Shown one piece after another: positions 17,180 through 25,188 of a DNA stretch of 64,000 nt (position 1 is its first letter; each line of letters begins with the position of its first letter). A program made the translations under genes and the position numbers. Source of the DNA: JAKACA01 sp049510975 (GTDB lineage Bacteria > Actinomycetota > Acidimicrobiia > Acidimicrobiales > Bog-793). A model generated the notes under the pieces. That model was given only the letters and a program-made list of their open reading frames with translations. It searched no databases and was not told where the DNA came from. Location: the NCBI GenBank assembly GCA_049510975.1, contig JBEKYM010000001.1, positions 1-64,000 of the forward strand, written 5' to 3'.

Positions 17180-18223
17180 TCAGGCCAAGCGCCGGCGAAC
17201 CCACCAGAAGCACACGCCCGCCAGCACGAGCGCCGCCGCCAGGTACACGGCCAACTCGTCGGCCTGGAACGTCCAGTACCGGCTGGCCGGTTGGTAGCTG
17301 GTGAGTTGGTGGAACTGGGCGCTCAGCTTCACGACGCAGTCCTGCAACACGCGTTGGGCACCTGCCGGCACCGGCACGGCATTGCCGCCTCCGCCGCCCG
17401 GCGTCCCCGCCAGCAACTGCGGGCAGGCGGTCTTCAGGTGCTGGGCCGTGAGCCCATGGCCCGCCTTGTCGACGATCTGCGTCGAGAGGATCCAAGCGCC
17501 CGGGATGTTCGAGGGCTGCGGCTCGAGCACGAACGGGCCGCCGTTCGTGCTGCCGAAACCCATGGAGCCGGCGTTCAACACCCCGTTCAACACCTTGGGC
17601 GACATGAAGTTGGGCCGTATCCACTGCTTGGCTGCCAGCCTCACCGCCACAAAGACGACGAGCGTCGTCGCCATGGCCGGGAGCGTGCGGCGAATGAGCA
17701 CGCCGGCGGTGACCCCGAGTACGAAGGCGAACGCCGCATAACCGAGGGGAACGATGTCGCGCTCGTCGAAGGAGCCGAAGGCATACATGTTGACGCGGTC
17801 GAGCGGGCTCGACCACCACGTCACCATGAGGCTGAGGAGCCCGGCGACGGCCACGGCGGCGAGGCCGGCAACGGCGAGCTTGACCGCCAGCCATCGCCGG
17901 CGGGTGACGCTCTGGGTCCATGCGAGGCGGAAGGACCCGGTTTCGAGCTCGCGGGCAACGAGCGGGGCTCCCCAGAAGATGCCCATGATGCCCGGGACGG
18001 CGACGACGAGAACGTCGAGCCACGTTGCGAGCGTGTGATCGGTCTGGAGGAAGGAGCTCGTGACCGTCGGGCAATCGGCATGCGACTGACAGGTTGCGAC
18101 GGTCGTGTCGTAGAGGTGGGAGAGGTGCAGCCCGGTGATCACCAGGATGACGGCGGCGATCACGAGGGCGCCGGCGGCCACCGCCACCTGGGAGCGGGCC
18201 TGCATCCACGCAAAGCGTGTCAT
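17180..18223 (-). CDS. ABC transporter permease (YtrC/D-like membrane protein)
   Basis: 347 residues with six hydrophobic segments (ALVIAAVILVITGLHL, LDVLVVAVPGIMGIFWGAPLVA, AVAGLAAVAVAGLLSLMV, YAAFAFVLGVTAGVLI, TTLVVFVAVRLA, LAVYLAAALVLAGVCF) and a large outside loop between the last two. The cytoplasmic ARELETGSFRLAWTQSVTRRRWLAVKL is typical of ABC-2 permeases. ATG 18223 overlaps the ATPase gene as ATGA. Substrate unknown. Confidence 0.85.
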   Translation of the reverse strand: MTRFAWMQARSQVAVAAGALVIAAVILVITGLHLSHLYDTTVATCQSHADCPTVTSSFLQTDHTLATWLDVLVVAVPGIMGIFWGAPLVARELETGSFRLAWTQSVTRRRWLAVKLAVAGLAAVAVAGLLSLMVTWWSSPLDRVNMYAFGSFDERDIVPLGYAAFAFVLGVTAGVLIRRTLPAMATTLVVFVAVRLAAKQWIRPNFMSPKVLNGVLNAGSMGFGSTNGGPFVLEPQPSNIPGAWILSTQIVDKAGHGLTAQHLKTACPQLLAGTPGGGGGNAVPVPAGAQRVLQDCVVKLSAQFHQLTSYQPASRYWTFQADELAVYLAAALVLAGVCFWWVRRRLA

Positions 18224-19116
18224 GGCGTCACCGCCAGCCGGCTCGGGCGGGCGGATGCGCCGTCCCGCGCCTGGCTCATATAGGCGAGGACGAGATCCTC
18301 CATGGTGACCGGTGTCACCGTCCAGACCGGGTCGAGGGTCGAGCCATCGGTGCGGACGAGCAGCACGCTGTGCTTGTCGGTGCTGCTCTCATCGATGATC
18401 TGCAGACCCGGCGGGAGGTCGTCGATGTCCCGCCGAGGGCCGGCCAGCCGGCGATGACTCCCCAACAGCTCGCTCACGTCGCCCGCCAGCTGCACGCGGG
18501 AGGCCACGAGGACGACGAGGTAGTCGCAGACTCGCTCGAGATCGGCGACGAGGTGGGAGGAGAGCACGACGCTGACGTCCTCTCGGGCCACAACCTCCAT
18601 CAAACCCTGCAGGAACTCACGCCGGGCGAGCGGGTCGAGGCTCGCCACGGGTTCGTCGAGGAGGAGGAGCTCCGGACGCTTTGCCGTCGCCAGGATGAGT
18701 GCGAGCTGGGCCCGCTGACCACCGGAGAGCGATCCGGCTCGCTGCCGGGGGTCGAGGCCGAGCTGCTCGATCCGCTTGTTCGCCAGCTCGCCGTCCCATC
18801 TCGGGTTGAGGTACGCGCCCATCCTCAGGTGCTTGGCGATCGAGAGGCCGGCGTAGACCGGCGTCTGCTGGCCGACGAAACCCACCCGCCCGAGCTGCGC
18901 CGGGCCGGACGCCGGGCGCTCGCCGAGGACCGCGATGGTGCCCGACGTCGGTGCGAGCAACCCGACGGCGAGATGCAGCAGCGTGGTCTTGCCGGCGCCG
19001 TTCGGGCCGACGAGGCCGACGACCTTTCCCGCCGGAATCGAGAACGTGCAGTCCTGCAGCGCCCATCGCCTGCCGTACCGCTTGCCGAGGCGCTCGGCCT
19101 CGAGAACCTCGGTCAT
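18220..19116 (-). CDS. ABC transporter ATP-binding protein (YtrB-like)
   Basis: 298 residues from ATG 19116, which overlaps the GntR stop as ATGA. Walker A GPNGAGKTT, signature LSGGQRAQ, Walker B LLLLDEPVASLDP and H-loop SSHLVADLE. The C-terminal part (TLDPVWTVTPVTMEDLVLAYM) matches ATPases encoded next to YtrA-type regulators. Together with the downstream permease it forms an exporter induced by the linked regulator's signal, often a cell wall antibiotic in known cases; here that is inference. Confidence 0.92.
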   Translation of the reverse strand: MTEVLEAERLGKRYGRRWALQDCTFSIPAGKVVGLVGPNGAGKTTLLHLAVGLLAPTSGTIAVLGERPASGPAQLGRVGFVGQQTPVYAGLSIAKHLRMGAYLNPRWDGELANKRIEQLGLDPRQRAGSLSGGQRAQLALILATAKRPELLLLDEPVASLDPLARREFLQGLMEVVAREDVSVVLSSHLVADLERVCDYLVVLVASRVQLAGDVSELLGSHRRLAGPRRDIDDLPPGLQIIDESSTDKHSVLLVRTDGSTLDPVWTVTPVTMEDLVLAYMSQARDGASARPSRLAVTP

Positions 19117-19505
19117 GCCACTCCTTCGGCGAAACAGTTTCGAAAGGCGTTGCGATAAACGGCCTCGATGTCGTCGGGACCGAGGCCGGCGGCACGCGCC
19201 GAGCCCAACCATGCCGTCATCGAGGCGAGCAGGCGCGCCTGGGTCTTCGGGTCGGTGCGAGGGAGCGAGCCGACGACGAAGGTTCCCTGACCCGGCCGAG
19301 CACGCACCAGACCCTCGCGCTCCAGATCCCGGTACGCCTTCAGCACGGTGTTCGGGTTGATCGCCAGCTTGACGACTACTTGCTGCGCCGTCGGCAGCTG
19401 ATCGCCGGGCTCGAGGAGGCCCAGGCGGAGGGCTTGGTGTACCTGCTGCACCAGTTGCAGGTAGGTGGCGACGCCGGACGCCGTATCGAGCTGGAACTCG
19501 ATCAT
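19113..19505 (-). CDS. GntR-family regulator, YtrA subfamily
   Basis: 130 residues. N-terminal winged helix: VATYLQLVQQVHQALRLGLLEPGDQLPTAQQVVVKLAINPNTVLKAYRDLEREGLVRARPGQGTFV (written here as its parts: GDQLPTAQ, NPNTVLKAYRDLEREG, RPGQGTFV are the hallmark pieces). The short C-terminal helix region, without a ligand-binding domain, defines the YtrA group. ATG 19505 has AAGGAGGGT just upstream. It overlaps the ABC ATPase gene and most likely represses this operon through the palindrome at 19514-19535. Confidence 0.92.
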   Translation of the reverse strand: MIEFQLDTASGVATYLQLVQQVHQALRLGLLEPGDQLPTAQQVVVKLAINPNTVLKAYRDLEREGLVRARPGQGTFVVGSLPRTDPKTQARLLASMTAWLGSARAAGLGPDDIEAVYRNAFRNCFAEGVA

Positions 19506-19513
19506 CACCCTCC

Positions 19514-19535
19514 TTCCACTAAGTAGTTAGTGGAA
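19514..19535. promoter_or_regulatory. GntR operator palindrome
   Basis: Perfect inverted repeat: TTCCACTAA, four-base spacer GTAG, TTAGTGGAA. It lies nine bases upstream of the regulator's ATG and directly after the -10 hexamer, where bound repressor would block transcription. The half-site spacing fits a dimeric YtrA-type GntR protein. AT content contrasts with its surroundings. Confidence 0.75.
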
Positions 19536-19563
19536 GCGTAGATATATTGGCGGGCGAGTGCAA
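19535..19563 (-). promoter_or_regulatory. promoter of the GntR-ABC operon
   Basis: On the minus strand TTGCAC (19563-19558), a 17-bp spacer and TACGCT (19540-19535) match a sigma-70 promoter. The predicted start is inside or just after the palindromic operator, giving a short leader before ATG 19505. The AT-rich ATATAT in the spacer could be an alternative -10. Confidence 0.6.
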
Positions 19564-19904
19564 GTCGACCTGGCGTGGCGCCGGGGGGCAGGGCCTGGCG
19601 GCGGCCGCACGACGGTGGAGTGCGTCCCCAACCTCGACGGCGTTCTCGCCGATCTCGACTCGGGACGCTTGCGGGCCGCCGGTATCGATATCCCCATCGG
19701 GCTGCCGGCAGTCGGACCGAGGGCGTGCGACCTGGAGGCGCGGCGCCTCATCGGACCGAGGGCGAGCTCAGTCTTTCCGGCTCCGACGACCTCCTCGATG
19801 CCTTCGTTGCCGCCTGGAGCGCTCGTCGTTGGTGGGCCGACGAGTACCGCCGGCTCGGCGGCGAAGTCGACGAGCGTGGTCTGCGCATGCAGATCATCGC
19901 CTAG
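19558..19904 (+). pseudogene. DUF429 (predicted RNase H-like nuclease) pseudogene with internal deletion and frameshift
   Basis: The first part in one frame reads LRAAGIDIPIGLP, then RACDLEARRLIGPRASSVFPAP, the conserved N-terminal half of DUF429 proteins. From about 19780 the match continues in a different frame as GSDDLLDAFVAAWSARRWW and LGGEVDERGLRMQIIA, the conserved C-terminal end, stopping at TAG 19902-19904. Family members are about 220-250 residues, while the remains would cover only about 115, so some 100 codons between the two blocks are gone and the join is out of frame. The usual first strand (GVDGCRGGW-like) is also absent. The gene is therefore a remnant. Confidence 0.7.
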
Positions 19905-19941
19905 CCACCCTCGGAGCGTGGCGTCGAGCGAGCCGGGGGTC

Positions 19942-20103
19942 TTAGTTCGGCGAGGGCTGCCGGGCGAGCTTTCGTTGAGCGGACTTGCTCAGCACCAGGG
20001 ACGCTGTCTTGCCTCGCGTGGCGCCGTTCGCTGACGACGTCTTGTTGAGCGCCGCCTTGAGCGCCTGCGTCTCTTTAGGGGTCCGGTTCAGTCGTGTCGC
20101 CAT
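19942..20103 (-). CDS. small ORF, 53 aa, Lys/Ala/Ser-rich
   Basis: ATG 20103 opens a frame reading MATRLNRTPKETQALKAAL, then NKTSSANGATRGKTAS and LVLSKSAQRKLARQPSPN, ending TAA at 19942. It overlaps the last 29 bp of the upstream gene in another frame. The predicted peptide is basic and helical, with amino acid use unlike a random GC-rich frame (several Lys, Asn, Thr). A weak AAAGG precedes the start by three to four bases. The family is not recognised; it may be a real small basic protein or chance. Confidence 0.4.
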   Translation of the reverse strand: MATRLNRTPKETQALKAALNKTSSANGATRGKTASLVLSKSAQRKLARQPSPN

Positions 20104-20644
20104 CAGCCTTTGATTCTACCGGCTTGCCGGCGAGGACGACGTCCAGCGCCCTCCAGGTGAAACCATCGTCCTTCGGCGTGGCAGCGACCGTGAACGACGC
20201 CTCCACGCGGTAGGCGAGGACCCCGGCTTTCGGTGTCCCGAGCCACACGAGGGCGACATCCTGCAGTGTCTCACCGGCCTCGATGTAGTCGTCGTCGATG
20301 AAGAGCTCGGTGGCGCCGAGCGGCTCATCCCAGTCGTCGGGAGGGTGCTGGATCATCTCGGCGGTGAGGGCATAGACACTGACGAGTGGCGGGAGCAGGC
20401 CCTCCTCGTCGTCCTTGACGAACACGAGCCGAGCCTGCCCGACGGCGGTTGCCGTGACGTCGACGCGCATGACTTGATCCGAGACGAGCGTGGCTTTCAC
20501 CGTGAGATTGGAGCGAGTGACATAGGGGCGCTCGTGAACGAATTTGAAGTACGCCCAGCCACCCCCGACAACGACGGCAGCCACCGAGATCAACGACGCA
20601 ACGGCGCCGACGGCGTCCCACACGCTTGCCAACACAGCCGACAA
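20075..20644 (-). CDS. conserved-looking membrane-anchored protein of unknown function
   Basis: 189 residues from TTG 20644 (AGGGA four to five bases upstream). One N-terminal transmembrane helix (AVGAVASLISVAAVVVGGGWAYF) is followed by FKFVHERPYVTRSNLTVKATL and a beta-rich soluble domain with acidic surface. The helix-FKFVxxRP arrangement occurs in many actinobacterial hypothetical proteins, but no function is known to me. It lies downstream of rnpB in the same direction. Confidence 0.7.
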   Translation of the reverse strand: MSAVLASVWDAVGAVASLISVAAVVVGGGWAYFKFVHERPYVTRSNLTVKATLVSDQVMRVDVTATAVGQARLVFVKDDEEGLLPPLVSVYALTAEMIQHPPDDWDEPLGATELFIDDDYIEAGETLQDVALVWLGTPKAGVLAYRVEASFTVAATPKDDGFTWRALDVVLAGKPVESKADGDTTEPDP

Positions 20645-20763
20645 CGTATCCCTGGCGATCGACCGGATCGCGTCCCGTCTTGGTGGAGCCGGGAACGCTC
20701 AGAGGCCGAGAGAGCCGCCCCTCCCGTACCGGACCCGAGACCGCTCCTGCTCACGGCCCGAAT

Positions 20764-21141
<378 letters not shown>

Positions 21142-21172
21142 GCGCCATTGTCGCACGCCGCAACGCCGGCGC

Positions 21173-21784
21173 CTACAAGCCGGCGAGGTGCCCCGTCTCT
21201 CCGAAGCTCACGAGCGACGGCGACGGTCCGGACAGCGAGATGCGGGTGATGGCAGCCACGCCGAGCGACAACCTCCAGGCGAGCTCCGGGCCGGCTCCGA
21301 TCGCCCACGCCACGGCGGCCTTGATCGGCGAAACGTGGCTGACTGCGATCACATCTCCCTCCGCAGCCTCGTCCGCCAGGGACGCCCACAAGGGGTCGAG
21401 GCGGGCATGCAAGTCGGGGAACGATTCGCCTCCGGGAGGTCGCCACGTCGAGTCCGCCCGCCACGACGCCCATACGCCGCCGGCCAGGTCGGACGGTCGC
21501 TTGCCTTCGAGCTCCCCATAGTCCAGCTCGATCAAGCGGTCCTCGACCTCGGGTGCCGGAGCGTTCGGGCCGAGCGCCTCGCTGACGATCTCAGCGGTGA
21601 GGCGCGCCCGGGCGAGCGGGCTCGTCAGGATCCGGAGCGGCAGCGGCCTTTCGGCGGCAGCGAGCACCGAGCCGATTCGCCCCGCCTGCTCGACGCCGAG
21701 CTTGGTGAGGGCGGAATCCGTGCGCCCGAGCAGCAAGCCGGCGGCATTGGCTTCGCTCTGGCCGTGGCGCGCCAGGATCAGCAC
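21173..21784 (-). CDS. histidine phosphatase family protein
   Basis: 203 residues from GTG 21784. Catalytic RHG motif in LILARHGQSEANAAG, GRTDSALTKLG, TSPLARARLTAEI, acidic LDYGELEGKRPSDL and second catalytic His in VIAVSHVSPIKAAVAW. In Mycobacterium the corresponding gene beside rnpB and the zinc-ribbon gene carries an extra N-terminal RNase H domain fused to the phosphatase; only the phosphatase is present here. Substrate unknown. The frame follows the zinc-ribbon gene stop by 16 bp. Confidence 0.9.
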   Translation of the reverse strand: MLILARHGQSEANAAGLLLGRTDSALTKLGVEQAGRIGSVLAAAERPLPLRILTSPLARARLTAEIVSEALGPNAPAPEVEDRLIELDYGELEGKRPSDLAGGVWASWRADSTWRPPGGESFPDLHARLDPLWASLADEAAEGDVIAVSHVSPIKAAVAWAIGAGPELAWRLSLGVAAITRISLSGPSPSLVSFGETGHLAGL

Positions 21785-21800
21785 GACGCGAAGGCCGGAG

Positions 21801-22658
21801 TCACGGGACGAGGATGCGGCCGCACTGGTCGCAGTAGAAGACCGTGCCGGGCGGGGCATGCACGACCTGATCGCGCTCACGGGAGGGCAGCCGCAGGTGG
21901 CAGCCGCTGCAGGTGCCGTCGACGAGCTTGGCCGCACCGATGCCGCCGAGCTTGGCTCGCAAGCGCTCGTAGGTGGCCGACAGGTCGTCCGGCAAACCAG
22001 CCGCGAGTGGAGCACGCTCGGCGGCGACTTCCGCCCGCTCGGCAGCGATCGAGGATTCCGCTTCAGCCAACTGCGATGCTGCCGACGCCCGCTCGGCGGC
22101 GACGGCGTCCAGCTCCGATCCCAAAGCGGCCAGTTCTGCCTCGACCGGCTCGAGCTCCTCCATGATCTCGATCTCCCGGTCCTCGTAGGCCCGGCGCTGG
22201 TGGTCCAGTGACTGGGTCTCGGTGGCCATCGCCTCCTGGTCGCGAAACGAGCCGACTGCGCCTGACCGCAACCGGCCTTCGATGACGCCGATCCGGTCCA
22301 CGAGCGCCTGCACGTGACCCTCGAGCTCGTCCTGGCGCCGGGCGAGCTCGCTCCGGGTCGCCTCGAGCGCGTCGAGGCGCTGGGACAGGGCAGCTCGCCG
22401 GCGGTTGAGCTCCTCCACCCGCGCCCGCTCCGGCAGCTCCCGGAGGCGGTAAGCGAGCCGATCGAGCGCCAGGTCGTGTGCCTGCACGTCGAGGAGCACC
22501 GGCAGCGGTCCAGCGCCGCCGACGGCGCCGTCAGAAGCACCCGCACTCTTGGGCGCTCGGTCCTCCGCACCCTCGTCGGGCACATCGCTCAGGGCATCGT
22601 CTTCCACTGGATCCGAGGGTAGTGGGCCGCCCGCGGGCAGTAGGCCGGCGTCGATCAC
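21801..22658 (-). CDS. coiled-coil zinc-ribbon protein (C4-type zinc ribbon family)
   Basis: 285 residues. About residues 60-230 form a long helical coiled coil (for example LSQRLDALEATRSELARRQ, ELEPVEAELAALGSELD), and the end is a zinc ribbon with CSGCHLRLP and FYCDQCGRIL supplying four cysteines. This is the family found next to RNase H/phosphatase genes in actinobacteria; related proteins bind RNA or polymerase, but the role is not settled. GTG 22658 overlaps TGA 22655-22657 of a 19-codon mini-ORF created by a tandem duplication. The first about 50 residues are low complexity. Confidence 0.85.
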   Translation of the reverse strand: MIDAGLLPAGGPLPSDPVEDDALSDVPDEGAEDRAPKSAGASDGAVGGAGPLPVLLDVQAHDLALDRLAYRLRELPERARVEELNRRRAALSQRLDALEATRSELARRQDELEGHVQALVDRIGVIEGRLRSGAVGSFRDQEAMATETQSLDHQRRAYEDREIEIMEELEPVEAELAALGSELDAVAAERASAASQLAEAESSIAAERAEVAAERAPLAAGLPDDLSATYERLRAKLGGIGAAKLVDGTCSGCHLRLPSRERDQVVHAPPGTVFYCDQCGRILVP

Positions 22659-22741
22659 CGATCCTCGAGGCTGCGGCGCGCCGCCCGCCGTGGCAGTAGG
22701 CCGGCGTCGATCACCGATCCTCGAGGCTGCGGCGCGCCGCC
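22636..22741. repeat. 56-bp tandem duplication at a stop/start junction
   Basis: A 50-bp sequence occurs identically at 22636-22685 and 22692-22741, so the period is 56 bp. Each copy carries, on the minus strand, the end of the phosphatase-like gene (SLEDR, TGA) overlapping a GTG start as GTGA. The right copy holds the functional stop of the inositol phosphatase-like gene (22711-22713), the left copy the functional start of the zinc-ribbon gene (22658). Confidence 0.92.
22655..22714 (-). CDS. 19-codon mini-ORF made by the tandem duplication
   Basis: GTG 22714 overlaps the phosphatase-like gene's stop and reads VIDAGLLPRRAARRSLEDR before TGA 22655, which in turn overlaps the start of the zinc-ribbon gene. 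Its first codons equal those of the zinc-ribbon protein and its last codons equal those of the phosphatase. If ribosomes reinitiate by overlap, this peptide would relay coupling between the two genes. Confidence 0.35.
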   Translation of the reverse strand: MIDAGLLPRRAARRSLEDR

Positions 22742-23466
22742 AGCAAAGATGCCAGCAGCTCCGGAGTCCCGGCAGCCACCGGCGCTCGCCGGTCGGCGTG
22801 CTGGCGGACGACGAGATCGCGACCGAGCCCGTCGGCGACGCCCGCCCCCGCCTCCTGGCAGACGAGCATGCCCCCGAGGTAGTCCCAGGCGCCGTGAGCG
22901 TTGCGCCCGCAATCGAGGTAACCGTCCAGTGTCCCGTCCGCCACGGCGCACAGATCGAGGGCGACGGCTCCGAGCGCCCGGTACTGCTTCCAGCCGAGGT
23001 AACGGCGCGGATATCCCGACAGGCCGATCACCGCCGCACCAAGGTCACCACAGAGCGAGGGCTGGATGGCGATGCCGTCCCGCCGCGCTCCCCCGCCGCG
23101 GGTCGCCTCGTAACGGCGTCCGGTCGCCTGGTTCACGACGAGGGCGGCCAGCGGGCCCTCCTCGTCGAGCACGCAGATGCTCGTGGCGAACCATGGCAGG
23201 CCCCGCGAAGCATTCGTCGAACCGTCCACCGGATCGAGGACGGCGAGATAGGGGCTGTGCTCGACTTCGGTGAGGCCTGACTCCTCGCTCATGACGGAGA
23301 GACCCGCACCCGTCAACGCCGCCACGGCCACCTGATCGGCGGCCAGGTCGGAGCGGTATTGACCAGGCCGAGTGCCCGCCAGCCCCCAATCGGACAGGCC
23401 CTCGAGAGCGTCCGAGACCCCTCGGGCAGCCTCGTCGAGCACGCGCAAGATCGACGTTGCATCCAC
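22711..23466 (-). CDS. inositol monophosphatase family protein
   Basis: 251 residues from GTG 23466. Metal-binding signatures of the IMPase/FBPase superfamily: EESG (about 75), LDPVDGSTNASRGLPWF (the DPxDGTxN motif) and HGAWDYLGGMLVCQEAGAGV (the WDxAAG-like motif, here WDYLGG). Hydrolyses a sugar or inositol phosphate, or 3'-phosphoadenosine phosphate; specificity cannot be told from sequence. Transcribed into the zinc-ribbon and histidine phosphatase genes and rnpB. Confidence 0.87.
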   Translation of the reverse strand: MDATSILRVLDEAARGVSDALEGLSDWGLAGTRPGQYRSDLAADQVAVAALTGAGLSVMSEESGLTEVEHSPYLAVLDPVDGSTNASRGLPWFATSICVLDEEGPLAALVVNQATGRRYEATRGGGARRDGIAIQPSLCGDLGAAVIGLSGYPRRYLGWKQYRALGAVALDLCAVADGTLDGYLDCGRNAHGAWDYLGGMLVCQEAGAGVADGLGRDLVVRQHADRRAPVAAGTPELLASLLAARRSLEDR

Positions 23467-23511
23467 GAGCGGGCACGGTAGCCCGCCGGCGGGGCATACA
23501 CTCGCGACGAC

Positions 23512-24072
23512 ATGGCGGTCATTGACGTGGCCGGCTACGTGGCCGAGCTCAAAGATCATGCAGTTGATCACGGTTTTCACGTCCACGACGAGCGACACTT
23601 CGTCGAGACGTACTCCCTCCGGCAGTTCTGGGAAGTCGACCTGCACCCGGAGGAAGGCTGTGGCGGCCCGATCGACCTCCACCTGGCGCTCGAGGTCGAA
23701 CCCCGCGTGCTCCTCGACTTCGAAGACGCCGTCGTCGCCTTGCCCGAAGACGCCGACCCGCCCGACAAGTGGTTCTTCCCGCTCACGTTCAACTGGGGCG
23801 TCCCGCCGCTGCCGAACGCCCCCGACCTGCTCCGGCTCACGCTCGACCTCTCCGGGGTCGGCGGCCTCGAGCTGCCGCTCGAGATCTCGGCGACGGACTC
23901 GTTCGGGTCGGTGACCGAAGCCGCCGTGCGCCGCCTCACGATCGTCGCCCGCAGAGAGGTCTCCCTGGCGCGGGTGCTCGCCGGCGAGGAGCTCCTCTGC
24001 GACACCTTCGACCGGGCGCTCGCGGTCACGAAGTTTCTCCTGGATGCGTCGCCCAGCTGGCTCGGCACCTGA
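23512..24072 (+). CDS. hypothetical protein
   Basis: 186 residues from ATG 23512, divergent from the IMPase gene with a 45-bp gap. The sequence is acidic and probably alpha/beta; it contains HVHDERHFVETYSLRQFWEVDLHPEE, GPIDLHLALEVEPRVLLDFED and a Trp/Pro-rich WFFPLTFNWGVPPLP. No signal peptide, membrane segment or known catalytic motif is seen. Codon use looks like neighbouring genes, so it is likely real. Function unknown. Confidence 0.75.
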   Translation: MAVIDVAGYVAELKDHAVDHGFHVHDERHFVETYSLRQFWEVDLHPEEGCGGPIDLHLALEVEPRVLLDFEDAVVALPEDADPPDKWFFPLTFNWGVPPLPNAPDLLRLTLDLSGVGGLELPLEISATDSFGSVTEAAVRRLTIVARREVSLARVLAGEELLCDTFDRALAVTKFLLDASPSWLGT

Positions 24073-24090
24073 GGGGCGCCGGCGGCGTGC

Positions 24091-25188
24091 TCAGTGCCCG
24101 CCGTGCACCCAGAGCTTGATGCCACCGACGATGCCGGCCACGTTGTCGACGATGGTGATGGCCGGGTCGACGTGCCCTTGCATGTGGCGAGCGTTGCCCC
24201 CACCGAGGTAGAGGCTGTCGTAGTTCACGAGCCGATCGAAGTTGCCGATCGCTTCCACCACCCGCTTGCGCCACTTGGCGACGCCGATGTGCTTCAAAGC
24301 GGCGTCGCCGAGCTGGTCGTTGTAGGTCTCGCCCTTCCGGAACGGATGATGCGCGAGCTCGAGGTGAGGAGCGAGCCTCCCTTCGGCGAACAGCGCCGTC
24401 CCTACGCCGGTACCGAGGGTCACCACCATCTCGATCCCGCGCCCGCTGATGACGGCCCAGCCCTGCAGGTCGGCGTCATTTGCCACCCGCACGGGTGTGC
24501 CGAGCCTCGACGACAGCTCCCCCGCCAGATCGAAACCCGTCCACCGCGTGACGAGCTCCTTCACGACCCGTGAGCCCGGTCCGGACTTCGTGACGAAGTG
24601 GGGCGCCGTCAGCACGTGCCCGCGCCGCACCACCCCAGGAAACCCGACCGAGGTTCGATCAGCCGCCGGCAACGGCTGCACGAGCTTCACGAGCTGATCC
24701 ACCATCGCTTCAGGCGTGACGGGGTAGGTCGTCGCCACGCGGACCCGATCAGCCAGGAGGCGTCCCTCGGCGTCGAGCACGGACGCCTTGAGTCCCGTCC
24801 CACCAATGTCGATGGCGAGTGTGGCCGGGTGTGCCGGCACGGGAGCAGCCGGCGGCACGGCCGCCGTGCGGGCGGCCGGCGACCTCGACCCAGCGGCCGG
24901 GCGGTTCGGTGTCGTCCGCGCCGTCGCCTTGGCCGTGGCGCCGGCACGCCGGACGGCGCCTGCCTCACCGGCGGTCGCCCGCCCGGCTCGCCCGCCGGCA
25001 GAAGGTGTCGCCGCCGCCGAACCGGCCCGCTGGCGGGCGGCACTGGCGGCGGCCGTCCGCTTCCGAGCGCCGGCGGCGCCGGCGGCACTCGCCGTCGCGC
25101 CCTTGGCTGCTGTCGCACTGCGCACCGAGGCCGTCTTGCGCGGCGGGGCGGCCGACGGAGCGGAGGACTTCGGCGGAGGACCACTCAT
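24091..25188 (-). CDS. ppgK: polyphosphate glucokinase (ROK family) with long N-terminal extension
   Basis: 365 residues from ATG 25188 (GGGAG six bases upstream). Phosphorylates glucose with polyphosphate or ATP. Residues 1-115 are an Ala/Lys/Arg/Pro-rich tail absent from the usual 250-residue enzyme. The core has the phosphate 1 motif LAIDIGGTGLKASVLD, VGFPGVVRRGHVLTAP, glucose-binding VANDADLQGWA, VTLGTGVGTALF, and ELAHHPFRKGETY, characteristic of polyphosphate-type enzymes. It overlaps the aminopeptidase stop by ATGA (25185-25188). Confidence 0.92.
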   Translation of the reverse strand: MSGPPPKSSAPSAAPPRKTASVRSATAAKGATASAAGAAGARKRTAAASAARQRAGSAAATPSAGGRAGRATAGEAGAVRRAGATAKATARTTPNRPAAGSRSPAARTAAVPPAAPVPAHPATLAIDIGGTGLKASVLDAEGRLLADRVRVATTYPVTPEAMVDQLVKLVQPLPAADRTSVGFPGVVRRGHVLTAPHFVTKSGPGSRVVKELVTRWTGFDLAGELSSRLGTPVRVANDADLQGWAVISGRGIEMVVTLGTGVGTALFAEGRLAPHLELAHHPFRKGETYNDQLGDAALKHIGVAKWRKRVVEAIGNFDRLVNYDSLYLGGGNARHMQGHVDPAITIVDNVAGIVGGIKLWVHGGH

